From the NCBI RefSeq assembly GCF_000805385.1, contig NZ_JTJW01000010.1, positions 1-64,000 of the forward strand: a stretch of 64,000 nt of DNA, read 5' to 3'. Positions 44,899 to 53,111 of this stretch are shown one piece after another; within the stretch, counting starts at the first letter, position 1, and each line of letters begins with the position of its first letter. This DNA comes from Mycolicibacterium setense (GTDB lineage Bacteria > Actinomycetota > Actinomycetes > Mycobacteriales > Mycobacteriaceae). The translations under genes were made by a program, and so were the position numbers. The notes under the pieces are model-generated. The model had not been told where the DNA came from, searched no databases, and saw nothing but the letters and a program-made list of their open reading frames with translations.

Positions 44899-46029
44899 TC
44901 AAGCCGATACCAGGACGGGCGTGTCGGCGGAATCTGTTTCGTTGGACTCGATTTCACGGACCAGCGGCAGAACGTTGGCGCCGAAGTACTCGATTTCCTC
45001 TTGGAAATGCAGGAATCCGCCGAGGATGAGGTCCACGCCACGTTTGCGATATGCGGCAATGCGTTCGGCGATCTGCTCGGGCGTGCCGATCAACTGCGTG
45101 CGGAAGCCGTCGTTGTACTGCACCAGGTCCTCAAAGCTGGAATCGGCCCACATGCCCTTCTTGTCACCGGTGGAGTTGCCGGCCTGCTGCACCGCACCGC
45201 GGAAGCCTTCGACAGCGGGCTTGTTGGCCTTGGCGATGATTTCGCGCAGCGTCTCTTTCGCCTCTTTCTCTGTGTCCCGGGCGATGATGAAGCCGTTCAG
45301 GCCGACCTTCACCTCACGGCCCGCGTCGCGGGCATGGTCGCGGACCTCGACAACCTGCTCGGTGATGCCCTCGAAGTCTTTGCCGTTCGAGAAGTACCAG
45401 TCCGCGTAACGACCGCCGTTGCGCCGCGCGGCGGTGGAGTTGCCGCCCTGGAAGAGCTCGGGGTTGGGTCGCTCGGCGGTGTTGAGGGGCTTGGGCTTGA
45501 GGGTGAAATCGTGGATGCGATAGAAGTCGCCGCGGAAATCCACGTCGTCCTCGGTCCAGATTTTGCGTAGAACCTGCAGGAACTCCGCACTACGGCGGTA
45601 GCGCTCGTCGTGTTCGAGCCACGGTTCGCCCAGGTGGGTGAACTCGTCCTTGAACCAGCCCGAGACCACGTTGACGGCGAAACGGCCGTTGCTGAGGTGG
45701 TCGGCGGTGGCACCCAGCTTGGCCAGCACCGCCGGCTGCCACAGGCCAGGGTGCACTGCGGCGATGACCTTGAGTTTCTGGGTTGCCAGCAACAGCGCGA
45801 GGCTGAAGCTGGTGGACTCATGCTGGTACTCCGCGCCGTAGCTGGCCTCATAGCGAACCTGACTGAGCGCATACTCGAAGCCGTTGTTCTCCGCGGTCTG
45901 GGCCAGCTTCTTGTTGTACTCGTAGTTCCAGTCGGTGCGCTGCTCGATAACGCTGGTGACCAGGCCGCCGCTGACGTTGGGCACCCAGTAGGCGAACTTG
46001 ACGTGGTCGGCGATGCGTTCAGTCGTCAT
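44899..46029 (-). CDS. sfnG: FMN-dependent dimethylsulfone monooxygenase-like luciferase-family enzyme
   Basis: A 376-aa luciferase-like monooxygenase that matches SfnG, which needs FMNH2 to cleave dimethylsulfone to methanesulfinate. Motifs: F-A-Y-W-V-P-N-V-S-G-G-L-V, N-V-V-S-G-W-F-K-D-E-F, and L-F-Q-G-G-N-S-T-A-A-R. ATG at 46029. Divergent from an F420 enzyme across 129 bp. Substrate assignment is by resemblance to SfnG; other organosulfur substrates are possible. Confidence 0.86.
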   Translation of the reverse strand: MTTERIADHVKFAYWVPNVSGGLVTSVIEQRTDWNYEYNKKLAQTAENNGFEYALSQVRYEASYGAEYQHESTSFSLALLLATQKLKVIAAVHPGLWQPAVLAKLGATADHLSNGRFAVNVVSGWFKDEFTHLGEPWLEHDERYRRSAEFLQVLRKIWTEDDVDFRGDFYRIHDFTLKPKPLNTAERPNPELFQGGNSTAARRNGGRYADWYFSNGKDFEGITEQVVEVRDHARDAGREVKVGLNGFIIARDTEKEAKETLREIIAKANKPAVEGFRGAVQQAGNSTGDKKGMWADSSFEDLVQYNDGFRTQLIGTPEQIAERIAAYRKRGVDLILGGFLHFQEEIEYFGANVLPLVREIESNETDSADTPVLVSA

Positions 46030-46110
46030 GTCGAGGATCCCAGCAAACGTGTGGGCACCCGTCGCGGGTATCGCTCGCGGTGAAGTTTTCTCGATTTCGG
46101 CGACCCAACG

Positions 46111-46123
46111 AGACGGACCGTCT
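46111..46123. promoter_or_regulatory. Palindrome AGACGGACCGTCT in the divergent promoter
   Basis: A 13-bp perfect palindrome (odd centre) between the SfnG-like gene and the F420 enzyme gene, in the position of an operator for either direction. No adjacent regulator. Confidence 0.45.
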
Positions 46124-46158
46124 TGCTACTCGGACTGAAACACGTTCTAATTCTGGGC

Positions 46159-47007
46159 ATGGACTATGGGCTCGTTCTCTTCACCAGTGACCGCGGCATC
46201 GCCCCGGCCAAGGCCGCCAAACTTGCCGACGATCACGGCTTCACGACGTTCTACGTGCCCGAGCACACCCATATCCCCATCAAGCGGGAGGCCGCTCACC
46301 CCACCACCGGTGACGAATCCCTGCCCGACGATCGCTACATGCGCACCCTCGATCCATGGGTGTCGCTGGGCACCGCCTGCGCGGTGACCTCGCGGGTGCG
46401 GCTGTCGACGGCCGTCGCGTTGCCCGTCGAGCACGACCCGATCACCCTGGCCAAGTCCATCGCCACCCTGGACCACCTGTCCGGCGGTCGCGTGTCGTTG
46501 GGTGTCGGATTCGGTTGGAACACCGACGAACTCGCCGACCACAAGGTTCCCCCGGGCCGCCGCCGCACCATGCTGCGCGAATACCTGGAAGCCATGCGGG
46601 CGCTGTGGACCGAGGAAGAAGCCTCCTACGAAGGCGAATTCGTGAACTTCGGGCCGTCGTGGGCCTGGCCCAAGCCCGTGCAGTCACACATCCCGGTGCT
46701 GGTCGGTGCGGCCGGCAACGAGAAGAACTTCAAATGGATCGCCAAGTCGGCCGACGGCTGGATCACCACTCCGCGCGACTTCAACATCGACGAGCCGATC
46801 AAGCTGCTGCAGGACACCTGGGCCGCCGCCGGGCGCTCCGGCGCACCCCAGATCGTGGCGCTCGACTTCAAGCCGGACCCCGAGAAGCTTGCGCACTGGC
46901 GTGAGCTGGGTGTCACCGAGGTGTTGTTCGGGCTGCCCGACAAGTCAGAGGCCGAGGTGGCCGGTTACGTCGAGCGGTTGGCGGGCAAGCTCGCCTCGCT
47001 CGTCTAG
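46159..47007 (+). CDS. F420-dependent luciferase-like oxidoreductase, Rv0953c-like
   Basis: 282-aa TIM-barrel LLM-class enzyme. Recognisable blocks: M-D-Y-G-L-V-L-F-T-S-D-R-G, the F420-group stretch T-L-D-H-L-S-G-G-R-V-S-L-G-V-G-F-G-W-N, and W-P-K-P-V-Q. ATG at 46159 gives the 282 aa known for the family; the 12 upstream codons are not conserved. Reaction unknown. Confidence 0.9.
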   Translation: MDYGLVLFTSDRGIAPAKAAKLADDHGFTTFYVPEHTHIPIKREAAHPTTGDESLPDDRYMRTLDPWVSLGTACAVTSRVRLSTAVALPVEHDPITLAKSIATLDHLSGGRVSLGVGFGWNTDELADHKVPPGRRRTMLREYLEAMRALWTEEEASYEGEFVNFGPSWAWPKPVQSHIPVLVGAAGNEKNFKWIAKSADGWITTPRDFNIDEPIKLLQDTWAAAGRSGAPQIVALDFKPDPEKLAHWRELGVTEVLFGLPDKSEAEVAGYVERLAGKLASLV

Positions 47008-47048
47008 TTCTGGGTCGGCGTCTAGTTGGCGCCGTCTCGCCGAGATCG

Positions 47049-47088
47049 ACACCAGGGTCGTAAAGTTCGAGGGGAACGACCCTGGTGT
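47049..47088. repeat. Family A palindromic element
   Basis: Perfect 13-bp arms ACACCAGGGTCGT (47049-47061) and ACGACCCTGGTGT (47076-47088) with a 14-nt loop, between the F420 enzyme and the thiolase-like gene (both end here). It may also act as a terminator. Confidence 0.75.
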
Positions 47089-47114
47089 AGATCTGGCGGT
47101 CAAGACTGGCGTTT

Positions 47115-48641
47115 CTACGCCAGCGTCGCGGTGTTCCGCTTCTCCCCGGATTTCACGATGGTCGACGCGCCCAGCGGCTCACCGTCGGAGAGCAAGTCCA
47201 CCAGCGCCTCGTCGGTAGTGGTCGCCAGGAACCGGCTGCCGTCGGAATCCAGGCGCCCGATGATGATGCCGGTGCGCGGCGTCCAGTCATAGCGGACGGT
47301 GTAGGTCTCGATAGTGGCCGGCCCGTCGGCCTTTTCGGTGATCACCACGCGGTCTTGCGTGTTGAATTCCTCCTGCAGAGCGGCGCAGCCGTCGGCCACC
47401 CAATCGGCAGGCTCGGTGCTGTAGATACCGACCGAGTACTTGCTCGCGATACCGCCATTGCCACCGACAAGCGCGAATCGCCCCGGCTTGTCGCGCATTT
47501 CATTCACAGCCTCGGCAATGCCGTGCATGGAGTAGTTGTTGCCCGGGCCGCCGAAGAAGGGCAGGCCACCCGTGAGCGTCAGGCCGCGCTCGTCGTCGGG
47601 CGCCAAGCCGGTGCCGTCACAGATGTTGAACACCGGGAAGGGGAAGCAGCTGTAGAGGTCGAACGCCGCGACATCGTCGAGGGTGATGCCCGCGACCCGA
47701 AGAGCTTCGTTCACCGCGATCACCGCGGCGTCGCTGTAGCCGAGTTCGGTGCGCTCCAACAGCTTGATTTCCTTCATGTCGGCGTGCCCGCGGAGGTAGA
47801 CCCACTTCTCCTCCGGCACACCGAGTTTCCGTGCCGTCTCCACCGACATCAGCAACACCGCAGCGCCTTGGTTAACCTGATCGCGGGCCACCATCATGCG
47901 CGGGTACGGGTCGCAGATCATCCGGTTGCTCTCGGTGACGGTGGCCAGCTCCTCGGCTGAACGCTCCACCGGGGCAGACGAATACGGGTTCTTCGCGGCC
48001 ACCTTGGAGAACGGTGCGAACAGCTCGGCCATCGCCTGCCGGTAGTCGGCCACCGACAGCCCGAGCCGGGCGCGTCGCGCATTCTCCAGCAGGCCGTACT
48101 GCACCGGGGCGCCGATCAAACCGTGCTTGACCGTGTACTCGTCGAAGATGCCGTCGTAACCGAAGCCACGGTCCTCCAACTGACCCTCGATGGTCTCGGA
48201 GTGATCGGGCTTGTCGTCGCGCTTGGAGAAGTGGCGCAGCGTCGAGGTGTTCTCCGAGCCGAACAGCAGCACCACGTCGGCCTCGCCCGCGGCGATCGCA
48301 GCGGAGAACTCCGTCACCAGATGTTGCGGGCTCTGGCCGCCGATCACCTCGAGGATGGCGCGGGCCGGCTCAGCACCGACGTTGCGCGCCACCGAGCGGG
48401 GATAGTTGTTGGATATGCCCAGGCTTGGCGTCTGCGGGCCGGAGATCTCGAACTGCCGGGTACCCGCCACGGTGTCGATGGCTTGCGCCACGGCGGCAGC
48501 GTCGGCTCCGCAATCGTGCAGAGCTGCCTTGGCCGCCTCGGTGGCCAGCTCGACCGAGGACATCCCGCGGTAGCCGTCGAGATCGATGCGTTCGGTGAAC
48601 TGTCCGACGCCGACGAGGACGGGGGTGCGCGGATCGACCAT
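47115..48641 (-). CDS. Thiolase-like acetyl-CoA acetyltransferase family protein
   Basis: 508-aa thiolase-fold protein (M-V-D-P-R-T-P-V-L-V-G-V-G-Q-F-T) with an extra C-terminal OB-like part. Where a thiolase has C-x-S-G after the first domain, this protein reads I-G-G-Q-S-P-Q-H-L-V, so the nucleophilic Cys is absent there. N-Y-S-M-H-G-I-A-E and G-G-N-G-G-I-A are present. Such SCP2-like members may not catalyse thiolysis. ATG at 48641. Close to Rv1867-like proteins from memory. Confidence 0.82.
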   Translation of the reverse strand: MVDPRTPVLVGVGQFTERIDLDGYRGMSSVELATEAAKAALHDCGADAAAVAQAIDTVAGTRQFEISGPQTPSLGISNNYPRSVARNVGAEPARAILEVIGGQSPQHLVTEFSAAIAAGEADVVLLFGSENTSTLRHFSKRDDKPDHSETIEGQLEDRGFGYDGIFDEYTVKHGLIGAPVQYGLLENARRARLGLSVADYRQAMAELFAPFSKVAAKNPYSSAPVERSAEELATVTESNRMICDPYPRMMVARDQVNQGAAVLLMSVETARKLGVPEEKWVYLRGHADMKEIKLLERTELGYSDAAVIAVNEALRVAGITLDDVAAFDLYSCFPFPVFNICDGTGLAPDDERGLTLTGGLPFFGGPGNNYSMHGIAEAVNEMRDKPGRFALVGGNGGIASKYSVGIYSTEPADWVADGCAALQEEFNTQDRVVITEKADGPATIETYTVRYDWTPRTGIIIGRLDSDGSRFLATTTDEALVDLLSDGEPLGASTIVKSGEKRNTATLA

Positions 48642-48744
48642 GACAATCTCCTTGACGGGTGTTAATTCGCGAGGCTAACCGATTGGCGTTTCGAGAGTGA
48701 AATCGGTGCCCATCTGGCCTTATCAGGGGCATTAGGGTGGACGG

Positions 48745-49038
48745 GTGACGCAGCCGTTGAGAGTCGATACCGCGGCGCTGAAAGGGGCTGCCCGAGAGTT
48801 GGCCGCGATCAGCGACGAACTCGGAGATTCACTCACTCACGAATGGCAGCCTCCGGCCAACCAGCCCTCAGCCAAGGCCACGGTTGCCGTCACCGCGGCC
48901 ACCAATCACGTGATGAGCGAATGCTCGGCCAACCTGCTCAACTTCGCCGACAACATCGCCCAAGCCGCGCGCTATTACGACGCGACCGACTCGGCCAGCG
49001 CTCGAGCCGTAATCAACTCGATGAACCCGCCGAAGTAG
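48745..49038 (+). CDS. EspC/WXG100-like ESX secretion-associated small protein
   Basis: 97-aa helical protein beginning (V)T-Q-P-L-R-V-D-T-A-A-L-K-G-A-A-R-E-L-A-A-I, with Trp in H-E-W-Q-P-P. It matches the EspC/DUF2580 type of ESX-associated proteins (helix-turn-helix hairpin, secretion motif-like C-terminal helix). GTG at 48745 lies 7 nt after TAGGGT (-10-like), so a leaderless message is possible. Followed after 15 bp by a large WXG-bearing gene. Confidence 0.82.
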   Translation: MTQPLRVDTAALKGAARELAAISDELGDSLTHEWQPPANQPSAKATVAVTAATNHVMSECSANLLNFADNIAQAARYYDATDSASARAVINSMNPPK

Positions 49039-49053
49039 GAGTGCCGAGTCGAG

Positions 49054-50517
49054 ATGCTGACGCGTTCTCGTATCGAGGGATGGACGACCGGACACCTGCA
49101 ATCTGCGTCGCTCGGGTGGGAGCGCGCCGCCAGCATCATCGATGAGCAATACGGCAAGGCACAGACCACAGTCGGCGGCGTTCCCTGGACAGGCCCGGCA
49201 TCCGACCGCGCCAACGGAAAGTTGTCCGAAAATCTGGCCACGGTTCGGGCATCGCTCGATCTCATGAGGCAGGCTGCCGCCATCGCCAAGGCGGGTGCGG
49301 AATCTGTCGGCGCCGCGAAGAACGATGCAGTCAACGCGATCAAGAACACTGAGGATCAGTTCTTCTCGGTGAGTGAAGAATTGGCCGTCACCGACCGCTT
49401 GCCGTGGATCATCAGCCCTGCGCTGGCCCTGATGCGAAAGCTGAAGGCGAATCACGCGCAAGCCGATATTCGCGCCAAGGCAACGGTGTTGGAATGGACC
49501 GATCAACAGGTCGCCGACCAACTCGACGGCATGACCGCAAGCCTGCGCGAGTTCGATCTGGAGGGCGGCAAGGGCGAAGCTCCAGGGACCGGCAAGACGG
49601 GGGATCCGCAAATCACCGGCCTGCCTGGGCCACTGCGGCCGTACGGCACACAGGGAGATTTGAATTCCACACTTCCTGGGACTGGCATCGAGATCAGCGG
49701 CGACGGGCGAACTGGCTACCCCACGTTGAACGGCGAAAAGAATCCGTTGGAGATAGAAGCGAACCAACCTTCGCCGGAAAATCCGGACGGGGAGGACAAG
49801 GTCCGACCGCTTCCGACCGGCACGATTGTTGGTCCTGACGGGAAGCAGTACGCGCTCTACAGCGAAGTCCCTTATGAAGTGGACGGGAAGGCCAATCGTG
49901 AATATGCAACCGCCGATACCACCGTGGTGGATCTCAATGACCCGTCAAAGAGTATCGGCGTCCTGCCCGGGATCGCCCAAGCCAGTGGCGCGTACGACCC
50001 AAAGACCAACCGAATGATCGTCGTGGGAAACACCGGTCCACATCCTGGAGACCGGACCAGAATGCTGTATGTGTCCGACCCCATCGACCCCGCCAACCCG
50101 AACGGCTGGATGCAAACCCTCAAGCCCCAGGGTGAAATCCAGGGATTGCCAGGTGACCGCGAGAGCCAACTCGTCGCGCTCAAAGGTGGCGGGTTCATGC
50201 TCGTCGGATCCGACAACTTCAATCCGGATATTCCAGGCGATCAACCGATCAGTGCGATCACCGCGACCACGCCAGAAGGGTTGCTGAAGGCACCGGCGAC
50301 TCCACTATTCCCTCCTGGGCAGGGAACTTGGCCAGGCGGAGGGACTGGGGCTCCGTATGGTCCTACTGTCGTCGACACAACATATGACCCCGTTACCGGT
50401 CAAGAGACGGTACAACTGCGCGTGAGCACATGGGAGGATCCGCTGGGCTGGGATGGAACCGGTGACAAACCGTACAACCCTAAGACCTACCAGGCCGAGA
50501 TCACCGTCCAGCACTAA
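49054..50517 (+). CDS. Probable ESX substrate with WXG-like helical N-terminus and beta-rich C-terminal domain
   Basis: A 487-aa protein. N-terminal helices (about 1-165) hold the motif P-W-T-G-P-A-S-D-R-A (WXG-like) and long Ala-rich helices. A Gly/Pro linker follows, then a beta-rich part (about 260-487) with D-L-N-D-P-S-K-S-I-G-V-L-P-G, K-T-N-R-M-I-V-V-G-N-T-G-P, S-Q-L-V-A-L-K-G-G-G-F-M-L-V-G-S. No signal peptide. The layout is like ESX-delivered effectors, but no toxin motif was recognised. Lower GC than neighbours. ATG at 49054. Confidence 0.78.
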   Translation: MLTRSRIEGWTTGHLQSASLGWERAASIIDEQYGKAQTTVGGVPWTGPASDRANGKLSENLATVRASLDLMRQAAAIAKAGAESVGAAKNDAVNAIKNTEDQFFSVSEELAVTDRLPWIISPALALMRKLKANHAQADIRAKATVLEWTDQQVADQLDGMTASLREFDLEGGKGEAPGTGKTGDPQITGLPGPLRPYGTQGDLNSTLPGTGIEISGDGRTGYPTLNGEKNPLEIEANQPSPENPDGEDKVRPLPTGTIVGPDGKQYALYSEVPYEVDGKANREYATADTTVVDLNDPSKSIGVLPGIAQASGAYDPKTNRMIVVGNTGPHPGDRTRMLYVSDPIDPANPNGWMQTLKPQGEIQGLPGDRESQLVALKGGGFMLVGSDNFNPDIPGDQPISAITATTPEGLLKAPATPLFPPGQGTWPGGGTGAPYGPTVVDTTYDPVTGQETVQLRVSTWEDPLGWDGTGDKPYNPKTYQAEITVQH

Positions 50518-50534
50518 CGCGATGGGAGAAAGCC

Positions 50535-51053
50535 ATGAGTAGCGTGCACCTACTGCGCCGGGTCCTCGCCGTGCCCGCAATGGTTGCCGCCCTTGCAGTT
50601 GGCCCTGCAGTGCCATCGGCGGAGGCACAGCCACCTGGTTTTCCCGATCTCAATGCGTTTACAGAAGCGCCGGCCAACCTCGACTTCTCGCGCCCAGACC
50701 GTTGGGCGAACGGGTACGCGTTCTTTCGCACACCTGACGGTCTAAGTTGCATGATCGGTGGCGTCAGACGGTGCAGTGGACCCGTACCCGGCCTGCCCGT
50801 GGAATACGGCGAATGTGCCGTAGTGCTGCAGACCCACGAGGAGTCCAGTCGCTCAACACCTTTTAGATTTGAGAAGTCGGTCGAGGGGTGCCCGCCACCT
50901 GCCGACGAGCTTCTCAACGTGGGCCAGAAGCTAACACTCACGGCTAACAACACCACGACGTGCGTGGTCGGGGAAGACCGATTAACCGCGTGCATTGACG
51001 GTAACGGGAAGCATGGCTTCGTGCTGCAACCGTCCGGAAGCTGGGTGTTCTGA
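50535..51053 (+). CDS. Exported Cys-containing protein, paralog 1 of 3
   Basis: 172 aa; Sec signal peptide cleaved near A-E-A-Q-P-P (about 33). Shared signatures: F-P-D-L-N-A-F early, several Cys in the middle (L-S-C-M-I-G-G-V-R-R-C-S) and the end H-G-F-V-L-Q-P-S-G-S-W-V-F. ATG at 50535; stop overlaps the next ATG (TGATG). Confidence 0.82.
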   Translation: MSSVHLLRRVLAVPAMVAALAVGPAVPSAEAQPPGFPDLNAFTEAPANLDFSRPDRWANGYAFFRTPDGLSCMIGGVRRCSGPVPGLPVEYGECAVVLQTHEESSRSTPFRFEKSVEGCPPPADELLNVGQKLTLTANNTTTCVVGEDRLTACIDGNGKHGFVLQPSGSWVF

Positions 51054-51538
51054 TGCGGCTGGCGCGGTGCGTCGCAGTCCTAGTTCTCGGGCTTACGGCG
51101 TGCTTGTCGCCAACGGAGTTACCTGCTCCGCCAGAGGGTTTTCCTGACTTGAACGCGTTCAGACCCGTCGACCGAAAAGACTTCAAACTCGGAGGTACGG
51201 CATTCGTCAGTCCGGAACAAATCAGTTGCCTGCTCGACTACGGACCGCACAAATCGGTCGTGTGCGGTGGCAACATCGACGGCATCGCCGATTCGGTAAC
51301 AGGTACCGGTTGCCCTGAGGTGCGCAAGCCAGTGGACGGACCGAGCGACGCACCCTACGTCATCTCACGGCCGGATGGGGATTGCGCCTCCGCGAGGTTT
51401 AAACCCATCACCGTCGGCAAGAAACTCGTCGGCAACAACAGCACCTGCGTCGTCGGAAAGAACAACTTGGTCGCGTGCATCGATGCCGACCACAAACACG
51501 GATTCGTCCTACAACCTTCGGGCAGTTGGACGTTCTGA
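51053..51538 (+). CDS. Lipoprotein, paralog 2 of 3
   Basis: 161 aa; lipobox L-T-A-C with Cys17. Same family: F-P-D-L-N-A-F, N-N-S-T-C-V-V-G-K-N-N-L-V-A-C-I-D, and the C-terminus H-G-F-V-L-Q-P-S-G-S-W-T-F. ATG overlaps the preceding stop; its own stop overlaps paralog 3. Confidence 0.84.
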   Translation: MRLARCVAVLVLGLTACLSPTELPAPPEGFPDLNAFRPVDRKDFKLGGTAFVSPEQISCLLDYGPHKSVVCGGNIDGIADSVTGTGCPEVRKPVDGPSDAPYVISRPDGDCASARFKPITVGKKLVGNNSTCVVGKNNLVACIDADHKHGFVLQPSGSWTF

Positions 51539-52122
51539 TGCGCGCTGCCTCGGCGATCGTCGCTGCGGCGCTGATGGCAACGCCACTGTGCGGATGCACG
51601 TCAACCCTTGAGGGCCAGGCGGTTTCGGCCCCAGCTTCGTATCCGTCTCCCCCGCCCGGCACTTTTCCCGATCTCGCAGCCTTCAAGGTGGCCGACCTCG
51701 CGTCGTACACCAGCACCAACTGGCACCGCGACACCCTCGTCTCGTTCAGGGCGAAAGACGTGACCTGCCTGGCCAATGTGTACGGCCAGACGACAGGGGT
51801 CGACGGGCTCGGGATGATTGACTGCAGGGCCTCACGCCTACCCGGTTTCCCGAAGGATGCCGGCGGGCAAGACCTCCCCGGAAAGGCGCCGGCTTGGGAG
51901 ACCGTCATGCAAACGGTGAGTGAAACCGCCGATGGCGGCTTCGAATTCACGTACGCGGGCGGCGGGCAGTGGAGCAAGGACCTCGAACTCCGAGAACTGC
52001 CCGCGGGACACAAGCTCGTGGTCAATGACTCCGGCTGCGCGGCCGGAGATGACTTCGTCGCGTGCTACACCGCCTACCGCCATGGCTTCGTGATCTCACC
52101 GCGCGGGAGTTGGGCTTTCTAG
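51538..52122 (+). CDS. Lipoprotein, paralog 3 of 3
   Basis: 194 aa; lipobox L-C-G-C with Cys20 (and Cys18). Most diverged copy: F-P-D-L-A-A-F, G-C-A-A-G-D-D-F-V-A-C-Y and the end H-G-F-V-I-S-P-R-G-S-W-A-F keep the family signature. ATG at 51538 overlaps the stop of paralog 2 (TGATG). Confidence 0.83.
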   Translation: MRAASAIVAAALMATPLCGCTSTLEGQAVSAPASYPSPPPGTFPDLAAFKVADLASYTSTNWHRDTLVSFRAKDVTCLANVYGQTTGVDGLGMIDCRASRLPGFPKDAGGQDLPGKAPAWETVMQTVSETADGGFEFTYAGGGQWSKDLELRELPAGHKLVVNDSGCAAGDDFVACYTAYRHGFVISPRGSWAF

Positions 52123-52140
52123 CCGTCGCGCCTCGCCGCT

Positions 52141-52190
52141 TTCTACACCTGGGTCGTTGAAGGCGTGTGGAGCGACCTCGGTGTGGAAAA
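52141..52190. repeat. Family A palindromic element (tandem copy 1)
   Basis: TTTCTACACCTGGGTCG (52141-52157) and CGACCTCGGTGTGGAAA (52174-52190) pair at 14 of 17 positions. Confidence 0.7.
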
Positions 52191-52233
52191 CCGCGCGGCG
52201 GAAAACCGCGTTCACCAGGAGGCCGTCACCGCT

Positions 52234-52283
52234 TTCTGCACCTGGGTCGTTCGACGCGCCTGGAGCGACCCTGGTGTGGAAAT
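52234..52283. repeat. Family A palindromic element (tandem copy 2)
   Basis: TTTCTGCACCTGGGTCG (52234-52250) and CGACCCTGGTGTGGAAA (52267-52283) pair at 14 of 17 positions; a 93-bp-period duplicate of the previous element. Confidence 0.7.
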
Positions 52284-52392
52284 CGGCGGGAAATCGGCGG
52301 GCTGGGAACCGCCGGGATAACCGGCGGGCAGCCGGCAGGGAAGCCGCCGGAAAACCAGCCAAGAACCGGCGCTCACCAGCCCACCTTGACGA

Positions 52393-52437
52393 CTCTGTCA
52401 CTTAGTGACAAAGTGAAGCTGTCACTAAGTGACAGAG
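52393..52437. promoter_or_regulatory. Double palindromic operator of the TetR/S9 peptidase operon
   Basis: Two perfect 15-mers, TGTCACTTAGTGACA (52396-52410) and TGTCACTAAGTGACA (52420-52434), are 24 bp centre to centre. The whole 45 bp is itself an inverted repeat. It ends 9 bp before the TetR start. Confidence 0.85.
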
Positions 52438-52445
52438 TTCTGGAG

Positions 52446-53069
52446 GTGAGGGCAATCGGCGAGAAACAGGATCAGGCGCGTCTCGCCGTGTCGCGACATG
52501 CCTGCAAGCTGTTCTGGGAACGCGGCGTCAACGGCACCAGCGGTGACGACATCGCCGCGGCGGCAGGGCTTTCCACCCGCACGATCTGGCGTTACTTCCG
52601 CGCCAAGGAAAGCTGCGTCGAACCGGTGCTGGCCAAATCCGCCGACCGGTTCATCGACATTCTCAACCGGTGGCCACATGACCTGTCGTTGGCCGAACAC
52701 CTTGCCGCCGACGGAATTTCGCATCCGATGACGCCACAAGACGTCCAGGACGAGATCAGCGCGATGCGAATCGCCACCATGACCTCGTCCGAGCCTGCCC
52801 TTCGGACGGCGTATCTGATGGTGCACGACCGGATGGAACAGGGCTTCATCCCGGTGATCGCCGAGCGACTGGGCCTGCCGGAAACAGATCTCACCGTCCG
52901 GCTGTGCGCAGCGGCCGTCACCGGCGCGTTCCGTGTTGTCGACGAAGACGTCAGCATCGCGGTGATCGTCGAAGGCAAGAAAGTCACCGAAGAGCAGGCA
53001 CTGTCGCTGATCGATCGGGCAATCCGCGACGCGACCAACGGCCGTCTCGGTGGGCCCGTCACTTCCTGA
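52446..53069 (+). CDS. TetR-family regulator, probably autoregulated
   Basis: 207 aa. Helix-turn-helix D-D-I-A-A-A-A-G-L-S-T-R-T-I-W-R-Y-F after R-L-A-V-S-R-H-A-C-K-L-F. GTG at 52446 (V-R-A-I-G-E-K-Q-D-Q) is chosen because the frame upstream runs through the operator and repeats. A double operator lies just upstream, and the S9 peptidase gene follows 42 bp downstream, so it likely represses both. Confidence 0.9.
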   Translation: MRAIGEKQDQARLAVSRHACKLFWERGVNGTSGDDIAAAAGLSTRTIWRYFRAKESCVEPVLAKSADRFIDILNRWPHDLSLAEHLAADGISHPMTPQDVQDEISAMRIATMTSSEPALRTAYLMVHDRMEQGFIPVIAERLGLPETDLTVRLCAAAVTGAFRVVDEDVSIAVIVEGKKVTEEQALSLIDRAIRDATNGRLGGPVTS

Positions 53070-53111
53070 CAAACCCCGAAAGAGCTTGTCCACAAACGAC
53101 AAAGGAGCGTC

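Larger units (their letters stand above)
52123..52445. other. 323-bp gap with tandem palindromes and the TetR operator
   Basis: Contains two family A elements 93 bp apart, then about 90 bp of degenerate G/C-rich repeats around RCCGGCGGG (52282-52370), then the double operator of the TetR gene. No gene is supported. Confidence 0.6.
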
